Below are positions 9,260 to 20,787 of a DNA stretch of 64,000 bases, in pieces (the stretch's first letter is position 1; each line of letters begins with the position of its first letter). This stretch comes from CAYVUV01 sp964455095 (GTDB lineage Bacteria > Desulfobacterota > Binatia > HRBIN30 > CADEER01). The notes beneath the pieces are model-generated. The model made no database searches and was not told the DNA's origin. It saw only the letters and a program-made list of their open reading frames with translations. The position numbers and the translations under genes are program-made. The DNA lies in the NCBI GenBank assembly GCA_964455095.1, contig CAYVUV010000153.1, positions 1 through 64,000 on the forward strand, read 5' to 3'.

Positions 9260-11023
9260 TTGACGCTGCAGCGCATGGCAGAAGCACAAGAAGTGACGGC
9301 CGGCCCCGTCGGCCCCCTGTTCGCGGATTTCCGCATCGTCAGCAAGCTCGGCGAGGGGGCGATGGGCACGGTGTACTACGCGCACCAGCTCAGCCTCGAT
9401 CGGCCGGTGGCGCTGAAGGTGTTGGCGGCGCATGTTGCGGCCAATAGCGATTTCGTCGAGCGCTTCTACCGCGAGGCGCGCATCTCCGCCAAGCTCGATC
9501 ACCCCAACATCGTGCGCGGTCTGGCCGTCGGCACGGAGGGTGGCCTGTACTACTTCGCCATGGAGCTGGTCGAGGGTGAGAGCGTCGACCACGTGCTCGG
9601 CCGCCGCGGCAAGCTGCCGATCGGCGATGCGGTCAAGATCGTGCTCGACGTCGGCCGCGCGCTGGTGCACGCCGAGGCCAAGGGGCTGGTGCACCGCGAC
9701 ATAAAGCCGGCCAACATCATGGTCACGCGCGCCGGCGTGGTGAAGCTCGCCGATCTCGGGCTCGCCAAGACCACCGCCGACGACAGCGGCCTGACGCAGA
9801 CCGGCGTGCTGTTCGGCACCCCGTCGTACATGGCGCCGGAGCAGGTACAGAACGCCAAGGGCGTCGACATCCGCTGCGACATCTACGCCCTCGGCGTCAC
9901 GCTCTATCATCTCGTCACCGGCCAGAAGCCGTTCAGCGGCAAGACGATGTACGACATGCTGGCAGCGAAGGAGAAGGGCCAGTGCGAGCCGGCGCGTCGA
10001 CACAATCCCGATGTCCCGCGCCCGCTCGAGCGCGTCATCGACCGCATGATGGCGCCGGATCCCAACCGGCGCTACGCCACCGCAGCCGAGCTGGTCAGCG
10101 CGCTCGAAGCGACGCACACGGCAAGCGCGACGCTCTCCTTTCTTTCGGCCGGTTCCGACGGCAGCCAGGTCACCGTCACGGCACCGCCGAGCGTGCCGCC
10201 GCGCCGTGGGCGCGCGGCGAGCGGACCGCTTCGCCTGACGCTGCTGGCGGCGCTGGCGTTGGCGCTGGCCGGTGGCGGCTACGCGCTGTGGCGCAAGCAA
10301 GCGGTGGTGTCGGACGCTGCCCCCCCGGCCGCGGTGCCGATTGCGGCACTGCCGGCCGCCGCGGCGGCCGGCGATGCGCCGCGCGTCAATCGGTTCCTGA
10401 CGCGCGCGTTCGCCGAGCTCGGCGGCGGCGATGCGGCCGAAGCGCATCGGGTGTTGTCGCAGGGCCTCGAGCGCTATCCGGGCGCCGCCGTGCTCGAGCG
10501 CGCGCTGGCCGAGCTGGAACGCGGCACCCTGGTGCTGTTTCAGTTCCAGACACCGGAGGAAACGGCGCCGCTCGCGGCGGTGTGGTCGGCGGAGGGCGTC
10601 GCGCTCAGCCAACAGGACAACTACCGCTTCGCGGTCGTGACCAGCTCGCCGTGCTTTCTCTACGCCTTCCAGGTCGACGAGCGGCCGAGTGTGTCGCGCG
10701 TGTTTCCCAACCCGCAGTTCTCCACCAGCGGCAACCCGCTGCGCGCGGCGCAGGTGTACTGGCTGCCCGAGGAGGGGAAGGACCCCAGCCAATCGTGGAT
10801 GCACCTCGACGACTTCGTCGGCACCGAGCGCATCTATTTCGTCGCCCTGACGAAGCCGCTGCGCGATCCCGACGCCGTCGGCGAGCAGTTGCTCAGCGAA
10901 CCCGCCGCCGCGCGCGCGGCGCTGCGGCAGCGCCCGGGTGAGTTCGTCAGCGTCGGGGCCACCGGGGCGGCGCCGTGCTTTACCGACGGGGCGGTGCAGG
11001 AGTTCACGTTTCGCCATCAGTAA
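9260..11023 (+). CDS. Membrane Ser/Thr protein kinase with DUF4384-like C-terminal domain
   Basis: A 587-residue Hanks-type kinase of PknB architecture. The kinase domain is at about 22-290. It has a Gly-rich loop (LGEGAMGTVY), VALKVL with the ATP-binding Lys, catalytic HRDIKPAN (Asp147), and DLGLAK in place of DFG. The activation loop ends GTPSYMAPEQ. One transmembrane helix (about 323-341) separates it from an outer domain containing FPNPQFSTSGNP and a trailing GTERIYFVAL. The same layout (FPNP, then an Asp/Glu-rich strand) occurs in the next gene and fits DUF4384. GAGG at 9245-9248 supports the start; an alternative ATG is at 9275. The kinase is the likely source of phosphothreonine for the FHA proteins encoded further on (inference). 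Confidence 0.9.
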   Translation: MTLQRMAEAQEVTAGPVGPLFADFRIVSKLGEGAMGTVYYAHQLSLDRPVALKVLAAHVAANSDFVERFYREARISAKLDHPNIVRGLAVGTEGGLYYFAMELVEGESVDHVLGRRGKLPIGDAVKIVLDVGRALVHAEAKGLVHRDIKPANIMVTRAGVVKLADLGLAKTTADDSGLTQTGVLFGTPSYMAPEQVQNAKGVDIRCDIYALGVTLYHLVTGQKPFSGKTMYDMLAAKEKGQCEPARRHNPDVPRPLERVIDRMMAPDPNRRYATAAELVSALEATHTASATLSFLSAGSDGSQVTVTAPPSVPPRRGRAASGPLRLTLLAALALALAGGGYALWRKQAVVSDAAPPAAVPIAALPAAAAAGDAPRVNRFLTRAFAELGGGDAAEAHRVLSQGLERYPGAAVLERALAELERGTLVLFQFQTPEETAPLAAVWSAEGVALSQQDNYRFAVVTSSPCFLYAFQVDERPSVSRVFPNPQFSTSGNPLRAAQVYWLPEEGKDPSQSWMHLDDFVGTERIYFVALTKPLRDPDAVGEQLLSEPAAARAALRQRPGEFVSVGATGAAPCFTDGAVQEFTFRHQ

Positions 11024-11034
11024 CGGGATGAGAC

Positions 11035-11149
11035 GATCGACCAATGCGGAGACACCCTTCGACGGGCTCAGGGTGAGCGGAAGAAGTCTTGTATGAAATC
11101 AATGCCCCAACCGCTCGGGCTGAGCTCGTCGAAGCCTCGTTCCGGAGAG
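11035..11149. repeat. Family B paired palindrome, copy 1
   Basis: CCCTTCGACGGGCTCAGGG and, inverted about 60 bp later, CTGAGCTCGTCGAAG. The whole unit of about 110 bp recurs at 19185-19296 with the same order and spacing. It lies between kinase and OmpA-type genes. Confidence 0.8.
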
Positions 11150-11156
11150 TTTCACC

Positions 11157-11163
11157 AAGGAGG
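11157..11163 (+). promoter_or_regulatory. Shine-Dalgarno AAGGAGG deciding the start at 11170
   Basis: A perfect AAGGAGG six bases before ATG 11170. It rules out the longer frame from 11089, whose first 27 codons are repeat B. Confidence 0.75.
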
Positions 11164-11169
11164 CTGTCG

Positions 11170-12231
11170 ATGAGTGTGTGGCGTGTGATGGTGGTCGCGC
11201 TGGCGTTGGTGCTGGCCGGGCCGGCGCGCGGCGAGGAGCCGGCGGGAAACAAATCGCTCGAGGACATTGTCGGCGGTCTGATCGGCGCGGAGGGCGAGCG
11301 CGGCTTCAAGAAGCCGGCAGCACCCGGCGCGCCGGAGACGGCGGGGGCGGCGGCGCCCAACCCGCGCGTCGCGGTGCCGATCCAGTTCGAGTACAACTCG
11401 GCGGAGATCAGCCCGAGCTCGCAGGCGCAGCTCGAGACCATCGCGCAGGCGCTCAACAGCGAGCAGTTGCGCAGCTTCCGCATTCGTATCGAAGGCCACA
11501 CCGACGACCGCGGCAGTGCCGAGTACAATCAGTCGCTCTCCGATCGACGCGCCAACGCCGTGCGCCGGTATTTGATCGAACGCCTGGGGGTGACGCCGTC
11601 GCGGCTCGAGGCGCGCGGGTACGGCGAGAGCCGGCCGCTGGCCGGCGTGTCGCAGGAGACCGAAGAGGGGCGGGCGCAGAACCGGCGCGTCGAGCTCGTC
11701 AACTTGAGCCTCGGCTCGACGGCCAAGGCGGCGCCGGCTGCCGCCGCGCCGGCGGCCAAGCCCTCGGTGCGCGTCGTGGTGAACTATAAGAAGGAAGGGC
11801 GAGTGCAGGTGCTCGAGCCCGGCGGCGCCCTGGCCTCCAACGAGGAGTACCGCATTACCTTCACGCCGGGGCAGAACGGGTACGTGTACCTCTACCAGAT
11901 CGATTCGACCGGCAAGGTGCAGCCCATCTTTCCGAACCCCGATCTGTCGCCGCTCGACAACCCGGTCGAGGCCCAGCGCAAGTACGCGGTGCCGCCCGAC
12001 GAGCAGTGGCTGAAGCTCGACGCCAACCGCGGCGAGGAGCAGATCGTCGCCATCGCGTCGAAGAACAAGCTCGCCGATCCCAAAGGCGCCGCCTTTGCCG
12101 CTTGGGATCAGGGCGCCGATGCGCTTGGTGGCACGGCGTCGCGCGGTGTCGCGCCCGTCCCGCGTCCGGGCCGCGCCGCCGGCGGCGGCGAGGACATGTT
12201 CATGTACCGGTTGCCGTTCAAACACCAGTAG
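11170..12231 (+). CDS. OmpA-family peptidoglycan-binding protein with DUF4384-like domain
   Basis: A 353-residue exported protein with a signal peptide at 1-20 (ending GPARGEE). The OmpA C-terminal domain lies at about 68-178: IQFEYNSAEISP, then GHTDDRGSAEYNQSLSDRRA, which holds the conserved Asp and Arg that bind diaminopimelate in this family. A DUF4384-like domain (about 215-325) follows, with YVYLYQIDSTGKVQPIFPNP and GEEQIVAIAS, matching the outer domain of the upstream kinase. It lies 3 bp before the TPR-CHAT gene, so one operon is likely. A role as a cell-wall-anchored partner of the kinase is inferred from the shared domain. Confidence 0.9.
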   Translation: MSVWRVMVVALALVLAGPARGEEPAGNKSLEDIVGGLIGAEGERGFKKPAAPGAPETAGAAAPNPRVAVPIQFEYNSAEISPSSQAQLETIAQALNSEQLRSFRIRIEGHTDDRGSAEYNQSLSDRRANAVRRYLIERLGVTPSRLEARGYGESRPLAGVSQETEEGRAQNRRVELVNLSLGSTAKAAPAAAAPAAKPSVRVVVNYKKEGRVQVLEPGGALASNEEYRITFTPGQNGYVYLYQIDSTGKVQPIFPNPDLSPLDNPVEAQRKYAVPPDEQWLKLDANRGEEQIVAIASKNKLADPKGAAFAAWDQGADALGGTASRGVAPVPRPGRAAGGGEDMFMYRLPFKHQ

Positions 12232-12234
12232 GGC

Positions 12235-15099
12235 ATGCCGGTGCCCGCCGAGCGGTGTCGGGCCGCGGCCCTGGCGATCGCGGCGTGTCTCTCCTTCGGC
12301 TCGAGCGCCTGGGCGCAGGACGACGCGGAGCGCGCCGCGGCCCTGTACGCGCAGGGCAAGTACGACGAGGCGGTTGCGATCGACGAGCGCGTGCTGGCGG
12401 CGCGCGAACGCGCCCTCGGGCCCGACCATGCCGACGTGGCGCAGGCCCTGACCGACCTGGCGCGCGCCTACCGCGCCGCCGGGCTCTACGACAAGGCGCT
12501 GGCGGCGGCGCAGCGTGCGGTGGCGCTGCGCGAACGAGCGGGCGGGGCCGACGCCGTGCCGGCGCAGGTGGTACTCGCCGACGTCTACAACAGCCTCGGT
12601 GACGCCGCGGCGGCGCGACCGGTGGCGCAGCGCGCGTTGGCGGCGGCCGAAGCCCGCGGCCGGGCGCATCCGGACACGGCGCGCGCGCTCGATACGCTGG
12701 CCGAGGCCTACCGCGGTGTCGGTGATTTCGCCCAGGCCTTGCCGGCGGCGCAGCGCGGCCTGGCGATCCGCGAGCAGGCGCTCGGCGCCAATGATCCCGA
12801 GACGGCGGAGTCGCTCAACGAAGTGGCGCTGATCTACGCCGGCATGCGCGACTACGATGCCGCCCTGCCGCTGTACGAGCGCGCCCTGGCCATTCGCGAA
12901 AGGGCGCTGGGCGCGCAACATCCGCGCACGGCCGAATCGCTCAACAATCTCGCCGCGTTGTACTGGGCGCTCAAGGAATACGATCGCGCCCTGCCGCTGT
13001 TCACGCGCGCCCTCGACGTCAAACGCGTCGCCCTGGGTGCGAATCACCCCGCCACCGCCACGGCGCTGACCAACCTGGCCGAGCTCTACCGCGCCCGCGG
13101 CGATCGCGCCCGCGCGCAGGATTTCATGCAGCAGGCCCTGCGCGCCTGGGAAGGTGGCGCCGGTCCGAATCACCCGCACACCGCCAGCGCGCTGAACAAT
13201 CTGGCCGGGCTGTACTGGACGGCCGGCGACTACAAGCAGGCGGAGCCGCTCCTGCAGCGCGCCGCGGCGATCTGGCAGAAGGCGTTCGGGCCCGACCATC
13301 CCGATACGGCGCGAGCGCAGAACCTGCTCGCGGCGTTCTACCAGAGCACCGGCGACGACCGCCGCGCCCTCGCGCTCTATCGCGACGGCTTGCGCGCCGA
13401 GGACCGCACGCTGGCGAATGTGTTCAGCATCGCCTCCGAAGAGCAGAAGCTCGGCTTCGTCGAGCGCACGCAAGGGCACTACTTCGCGGCCCTGTCGCTG
13501 ATCCAACGCCGCTTTCGCGACGATCCCGCCGCCGTGCGCTTCGGGCTCGAGCTGGTGCTGCGGCGCAAGGGCATTGTGCTCGATGCCCAGTCGCGCGCGC
13601 AGGAGGCGATGGCGCGGCTGATGAGCGGCGCGACGCTGGCGGCCTGGCAGCGCCTGACCGACTTGCGCAGCGACCTCGCCAAGCGGCTGCTGAGCGGGCC
13701 CGGCCAGCAGGACCCGGCCGCCTACCGCGCCCAGCTCGAGGCGATGCAGGCGTCGATCGAGCGCGAGGAAGAACGGCTCAGTCAACAGAGCGGGCTGGTG
13801 GCGCAGGATCTCGCCCAGCGCCAGGTGACGGCGGCGCAGCTTGCCGGCCGGTTACCGCCCGGCGCGGTGCTGGCGGAGTTCGTGCGCATTCGCGATTGGG
13901 ATCCGCGCGGTGTCGTCTGGTCGCCGACGTCGCGCTATCTGGCCTTCATTCTCACCGCCGACGACCGCGTCGCGCTGATCGATCTCGGCGCCGCCGAGCC
14001 CATCGACGCGGAGGTCGGCGCGGCGCTGACCGAGATCAAGAACCCCGACTTTCTCAAGAGCATCTCCGGCTACGTGCAGCGCACCGACGCCGCACTGGCC
14101 AGGCTCTACGCTTCTGTCGTGCAGCCGGTGCAGGGCGCGACCAGCGCCCGGCGCCTGATCGTCAGCCCCGACGGCGAGCTGAACAAGGTGCCGTTCGCCG
14201 CCTTGCGCACGCCGGCGGGGCGCTATCTGACCGAGGAAATGCCGCTGTCGTACGTCGCCAGTGGGCGCGATCTGGTGCGGGGCGCGAGCGGGCTGCAGCC
14301 CAGCGTGACGCTATTGCTGGTCGCCGACCCGGCATTCGACGAGCGCCGCCGGCAGGCGGGCGGCGAGCCCGCGCTGCGGGCGATCGCCTACCGCGGCTTC
14401 ACCTACCCGCGCTTGCCGGGCACGGCCGAGGAAGCGCAGGTGATCCCGCGCTTGCTGCACGGGACGATGACCGTTCTCGAAGGAGCCAAGGCGACGGAGT
14501 CGGCGGTGCGCGCGGCGCATTCGCCCAGGATTCTGCACCTGGCGACGCACGGCTTCTTTCTCGAGGACGATCCCGCCGAGGCGTCCTTGCCGAGCCCGCT
14601 CGGGCGTCTCGGCAGCGGCCGCTTTCGCGGCGGGCCGGCGGGTCCGATGGTGCGCTCGGGCCTGGCGCTGGCGGGGGCCAACCACGCGGCCGAGATCGCC
14701 CGCGGCGACGACGGGATCCTCACCGCGCTCGAGGTGACGGGCATGGACCTGCACGCCACCGATCTCGTCGTGCTCTCGGCCTGCGAGACGGCGCTCGGGC
14801 ACGTCGCCGTCGGCGAGGGCGTCTACGGCCTGCGGCGCGCCTTTGTCCTCGCCGGCGCGCGCAACCTCGTCATGAGCCTCTGGCAGGTGAACGACAAGAT
14901 CACGCGCGATCTGATGGAACGCTTCTACCGCGCCTACGCCAACGGCGACGCGCCGGGCGACGCGCTGCGCGCCGCGCAGCTCGAGACCATCGCCTTCCTG
15001 CGCACCAAGACGGCCGCCAGCGCCGGCGGCGAGGGCGTCGCGCCAGTGAACCTGTGGGCCCCGTTCATCCTGCAGCAAGCCGGCGGGGCCGGCGGATGA
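12235..15099 (+). CDS. Exported TPR-CHAT protein (caspase-like fold)
   Basis: 954 residues with a signal peptide (1-27, ending SSAWAQ). Kinesin-light-chain-type TPRs of 42 residues (about 30-440) carry the recurring 'ALxIREKALGxxHPxTAxSLNNLAxLY'-type pattern. A helical linker precedes a C-terminal CHAT domain (about 660-950). The putative catalytic dyad is present: His772 in ILHLATHGFF and Cys850 in VVLSACETALG. CHAT proteins are peptidases of the caspase/separase clan or degenerate relatives. The signal peptide suggests action in the periplasm. The ATG is 3 bp after the OmpA-type stop. The substrate is unknown. TPR-CHAT proteins also occur in antiphage systems, but no other defence gene is adjacent. 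Confidence 0.88.
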   Translation: MPVPAERCRAAALAIAACLSFGSSAWAQDDAERAAALYAQGKYDEAVAIDERVLAARERALGPDHADVAQALTDLARAYRAAGLYDKALAAAQRAVALRERAGGADAVPAQVVLADVYNSLGDAAAARPVAQRALAAAEARGRAHPDTARALDTLAEAYRGVGDFAQALPAAQRGLAIREQALGANDPETAESLNEVALIYAGMRDYDAALPLYERALAIRERALGAQHPRTAESLNNLAALYWALKEYDRALPLFTRALDVKRVALGANHPATATALTNLAELYRARGDRARAQDFMQQALRAWEGGAGPNHPHTASALNNLAGLYWTAGDYKQAEPLLQRAAAIWQKAFGPDHPDTARAQNLLAAFYQSTGDDRRALALYRDGLRAEDRTLANVFSIASEEQKLGFVERTQGHYFAALSLIQRRFRDDPAAVRFGLELVLRRKGIVLDAQSRAQEAMARLMSGATLAAWQRLTDLRSDLAKRLLSGPGQQDPAAYRAQLEAMQASIEREEERLSQQSGLVAQDLAQRQVTAAQLAGRLPPGAVLAEFVRIRDWDPRGVVWSPTSRYLAFILTADDRVALIDLGAAEPIDAEVGAALTEIKNPDFLKSISGYVQRTDAALARLYASVVQPVQGATSARRLIVSPDGELNKVPFAALRTPAGRYLTEEMPLSYVASGRDLVRGASGLQPSVTLLLVADPAFDERRRQAGGEPALRAIAYRGFTYPRLPGTAEEAQVIPRLLHGTMTVLEGAKATESAVRAAHSPRILHLATHGFFLEDDPAEASLPSPLGRLGSGRFRGGPAGPMVRSGLALAGANHAAEIARGDDGILTALEVTGMDLHATDLVVLSACETALGHVAVGEGVYGLRRAFVLAGARNLVMSLWQVNDKITRDLMERFYRAYANGDAPGDALRAAQLETIAFLRTKTAASAGGEGVAPVNLWAPFILQQAGGAGG

Positions 15100-15106
15100 C
15101 GTTCAT

Positions 15107-15268
15107 CCCCCCTCCTTATCCAAGGAGGGACTTTGCCCGACAATTCGCAAATACAATTCCTCTCCCGGAGCTCCGGTCCCCCTCCTTTCCAAGGAGGGGT
15201 TAGGGGAGGTAGCTTTTTGAATCGCTATCCAAGAACGACCTCCCCCTAACCGAAAGGAGGGGGAACTG
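15107..15268. repeat. Family A palindromes between convergent genes
   Basis: A single palindrome at 15107-15130, then an inverted pair: CCTCCTTTCCAAGGAGGGG at 15181-15199 with TTAGGGGAGGT, and ACCTCCCCCTAAC with a shortened second arm ending near 15265. It fills the gap between the CHAT gene and the opposing glycosidase gene. Confidence 0.8.
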
Positions 15269-15301
15269 ATGAAGAAGGATGGTAACAGAAGGAACGATTG
15301 G

Positions 15302-17998
<2,697 letters not shown>

Positions 17999-18272
17999 CG
18001 TCGCCCTCCAGCAGTGCCAGCCGAGTGCGATCTGCGACGGCGGCGACAGCGGGCACGCGCCCCCGTCGCCGTGTCGAATCCCCCTCGACGATCACCCGCG
18101 CAACCTGTCGCGCTGCTCTTAGCGCGCCCCCGGTGCCTGTGACAAACGACACACACGGTGCGGGGCTGGCCGGGGTCGACCGAGCATTGATCGAACGGCG
18201 CCCGCGCAGTATAGGCCAGGGGCCATGATCCTCCTGTCCTTCCACCCTCTGCGACAGGCGTTCGGCTGAACG
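17999..18272. other. Divergent intergenic region
   Basis: A 274-bp region between the glycosidase and the cyclase. Apart from the glycosidase Shine-Dalgarno I see no hairpin, repeat or convincing promoter. Both promoters should lie here. Confidence 0.5.
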
Positions 18273-19163
18273 ATGGACGACGACCGCCGCCCGGCTACGG
18301 TCATCTTCGCCGACATCAGCGGCAGCGTCGGGATCTACGCGACCAAGGGCGACACGGTCGCGTTTCAGCTCAACAACACGTGCCTGCAGATCCTCGAGGC
18401 CGAGGTGCGCCGCTGCAAAGGCCAGGTGATCAAGCGGGCTGGTGATGCGATCCTGGCGATCTTCGAATGCGCCGAGGAGGCGGTGCAGGCTGCGGCCTTG
18501 ATGGTCGCGGCGGCCGGCGAGCCGGCCAGCGGGCTCGGCACGCACGGCGTGCGCGTGCGGGTCGGCATCAGTCACGGTCCGGTCGTGCGCTCGCAGGGCG
18601 ACGTCTACGGCGATCAGGTGAACATCGCGGCGCGCCTGGTGTCGATCGCCGGGCCGGACGAGATTCTGCTCTCCGGCGCCGTGTACGAAGCATTGCCCGC
18701 GGCGGCGCGTGTTCCCGCGCACCTGATCGACGAGCTGTCGCTGCGCGGCCGACCGTTATCGGTGCCGGCGTACCGCTATCTGTGGCGGGTCGAGGACGCG
18801 ACGCTCAGCGTGCCGGGCCGCCTGCCGGTTGCGCGCGCGGTGCTCACCCTGTCGCGCGGTGCCGATACCTTCGTCGTCGACCAGGAGCGCCCCAAGCTGC
18901 GCATCGGCCGCGCGCCCGACAACGATCTCGTGCTCGGCCGCGGCATTGTCTCGCGCTATCACGCCGAGATCGCCCTGCGCGGGGACAAGTTCACCCTCGC
19001 CGACCGCAGCACCAACGGCACCGAGGTGCGCGTCGACGGCGGCCCGGTGGTGCGCATCTGCCGCGACGAGATGATGCTGGTCGGCAAGGGCCAGATCGCC
19101 ATGGGCGAAGCCGCCGGCGAGGCGCTGCGCTACGAGATCGGCGTACAATTCGATGAGGGCTAG
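18273..19163 (+). CDS. Class III nucleotide cyclase with C-terminal FHA domain
   Basis: A 296-residue cytoplasmic protein. The class III cyclase homology domain (about 8-175) starts VIFADISGS, with the first metal-binding Asp, and has VIKRAGDAILAIF with the second Asp. VRVGISHGPVV and GDQVNIAARL lead to the transition-state Asn/Arg region. An FHA domain follows (about 205-285): LRIGRAPDNDLVLG, SRYHAEI and STNGTEV carry the Arg, Ser-x-x-His and Asn of phosphothreonine binding. It should make cAMP or cGMP; the Lys in VIKRAGD favours ATP by analogy. FHA makes it a candidate target of the kinase at 9.3 kb, and its product could act on the cNMP-binding iron-sulfur protein at 22.3 kb (inference). 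Confidence 0.9.
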   Translation: MDDDRRPATVIFADISGSVGIYATKGDTVAFQLNNTCLQILEAEVRRCKGQVIKRAGDAILAIFECAEEAVQAAALMVAAAGEPASGLGTHGVRVRVGISHGPVVRSQGDVYGDQVNIAARLVSIAGPDEILLSGAVYEALPAAARVPAHLIDELSLRGRPLSVPAYRYLWRVEDATLSVPGRLPVARAVLTLSRGADTFVVDQERPKLRIGRAPDNDLVLGRGIVSRYHAEIALRGDKFTLADRSTNGTEVRVDGGPVVRICRDEMMLVGKGQIAMGEAAGEALRYEIGVQFDEG

Positions 19164-20712
19164 CGTCTCGGGCCTTTTGAGAGGGTCGATCAATGCGAAG
19201 ACACCCTTCGACGAGCTCAGGGTGAGCGGAAGGGGTCTTTTCAAATCAATCTTCCATCCGCTCGGGCTGAGCTCGTCGAAGTCTGGTTTCGGAAAGAGGG
19301 GCGCGTTCGCCCACCATTTCCTCACTCCCACGCTATTCCTCGCCGCGCTGGTCACCGCCGTCGCGGCGCAGGGACCGTGCCCCGGTGACTGCGACCTCGA
19401 CGACGCCGTCTCGGTGGCCGAGCTGGTCACCAGCGTCAACATTGCGCTCGGCAACACCTCGCTCTCGCGCTGCGAGGCGGCCGACGCCGACGACGACGGT
19501 GCGGTCGCGATCGACGAGCTGGTCGGGGCGGTGCAGTCGGCGCTGACGCAATGCGGTCGCGTGACCCCGACGCCGGGTGCGACGTTCACGACGAGCGCGA
19601 CGCGCACGCGCACGGCGACGCGCACGCCGTCGCCGACGCCGCAGCTCGAAGGCGACGAGCTCGTGCAGGCCGCGTCGGACGTCGCGCTGCAGACCGTGGA
19701 GTCGTTCGAGCTCCTGGACTTTGGTTTCCTGGGTGACGGCGGGGGTGGGGGGGCGGTGCTGGACGTGGCGCGCGCCGAATTTCGCCTCGCTGCCAGCCGG
19801 CGCATGGCGCCAGCCGGCCGTGACAAGCTCGGGAGCGGTGCGGGCGGGCTCGTCGGCGATTTATGTTCGGGCGGCGGCGGCGCCGATCGGCGCTGCAACG
19901 TCGTCGGCCGCACGGCCACGCTCCGCATCGTGTTCGATGGCTGCCGGAGCTCGACCGCGTCGCTGCACTCGATTGTGCGCGACGGCAGGGTCACCATTGT
20001 CGCCGAGGACCCGGACCTGTGCCAGACGGGCGTGGTGGCCCCGGGCGCCGACGTGACGCTCGTGTTCGAGGGCTTTCGTCAGGTCGAGACCGCGTCGCCA
20101 GGCGGGCAGTTGGCGGTGATCGTCGCCGATCTCAAGGACATCTTCGAGCCGAGCGGCATCGGGTGCGCCGGCCAGGAGGGGCGCGAGAGCATCGACGGCG
20201 CGCTGTCGGTGCAGTGCACGCCGCGCGCCGAGAGCATCGCCTGCGGGCGCGGCGGCGCCGATGTGACGCTGCGCGCCGCTTCGCTGGTCGTGCAGCGCGA
20301 TGCGCGACCTTCTCCGTGCACGCTCCGCCTCGAGGTGAACGGCAACCTGGATACGGACGATCGAATCGATAAAGAGCGCTTCGCCCAGGCGCTGCGCGCC
20401 TTCGTGCTGACGGAGGCGGCGGGCCCGAACGGCGAGACGGCCTTCACGCAAGACGGGGAGATGGGCGTCGACTGTCTGGGTGGGCTTCGCTTCGACACCA
20501 AGACCGGCAGCGGCGAAGGCGGGCCGCTGCGGTTTCCCGACGACGGGCGCTGTCCGATCGGCGGGGAGATCGTGCTGAGCGTCAATTCCGCTCCCAGCCC
20601 GCGCTTCATCTACAATCCGAACGGCGGCGTCGGATTCGACTTCGACGGCGACGGCCGCATCGACAAGACCAACTCGCGCTGCCGCACCGGCGCGCTGGCT
20701 ACATGCCAGTAG
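19153..20712 (+). CDS. Secreted EF-hand-like protein with repeat-derived N-terminus
   Basis: 519 residues. The hydrophobic export segment (FLTPTLFLAALVTAVAAQ) lies at about 56-74. It is preceded by codons from the family B repeat, and no ATG exists between repeat and hydrophobic segment, so the real start is ATG 19153, TTG 19177 or GTG 19240. After the export segment come two EF-hand-like loops (CDLDDAVSVAELV and DADDDGAVAIDELV) as in the first gene, a short Thr-rich linker, and a domain of about 350 residues with several Cys pairs. A late DFDGDGRIDK loop looks calcium-binding. ATG 19153 overlaps the cyclase stop by 11 bp. Function unknown; probably surface-exposed. Confidence 0.75.
   Translation: MRASVSGLLRGSINAKTPFDELRVSGRGLFKSIFHPLGLSSSKSGFGKRGAFAHHFLTPTLFLAALVTAVAAQGPCPGDCDLDDAVSVAELVTSVNIALGNTSLSRCEAADADDDGAVAIDELVGAVQSALTQCGRVTPTPGATFTTSATRTRTATRTPSPTPQLEGDELVQAASDVALQTVESFELLDFGFLGDGGGGGAVLDVARAEFRLAASRRMAPAGRDKLGSGAGGLVGDLCSGGGGADRRCNVVGRTATLRIVFDGCRSSTASLHSIVRDGRVTIVAEDPDLCQTGVVAPGADVTLVFEGFRQVETASPGGQLAVIVADLKDIFEPSGIGCAGQEGRESIDGALSVQCTPRAESIACGRGGADVTLRAASLVVQRDARPSPCTLRLEVNGNLDTDDRIDKERFAQALRAFVLTEAAGPNGETAFTQDGEMGVDCLGGLRFDTKTGSGEGGPLRFPDDGRCPIGGEIVLSVNSAPSPRFIYNPNGGVGFDFDGDGRIDKTNSRCRTGALATCQ
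19185..19296. repeat. Family B paired palindrome, copy 2
   Basis: CCCTTCGACGAGCTCAGGG near 19204 and CTGAGCTCGTCGAAG near 19266, inverted. Near-identical in layout to 11035-11149. It lies inside the 5' part of the open frame from 19153. Confidence 0.8.
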
Positions 20713-20723
20713 TCGACTGGCGA

Positions 20724-20763
20724 CCTACCTCCCCTAACCCCTCCTTGGAAAGGAGGGGGACCG
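20724..20763. repeat. Family A palindrome between convergent genes
   Basis: ACCTCCCCTAAC followed by CCCTCCTTGGAAAGGAGGGG. A single copy that fills most of the 75-bp gap between a plus-strand and a minus-strand stop codon, so it could terminate both transcripts. Confidence 0.8.
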
Positions 20764-20787
20764 GACCGTCGCTCGACTCGGTCGCGA

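Noticed and set aside
12235..15099. Antiphage defence island around TPR-CHAT
   Set aside because: The protein has a signal peptide and sits in an operon with an OmpA-type protein; no nuclease, reverse transcriptase or other defence gene adjoins.
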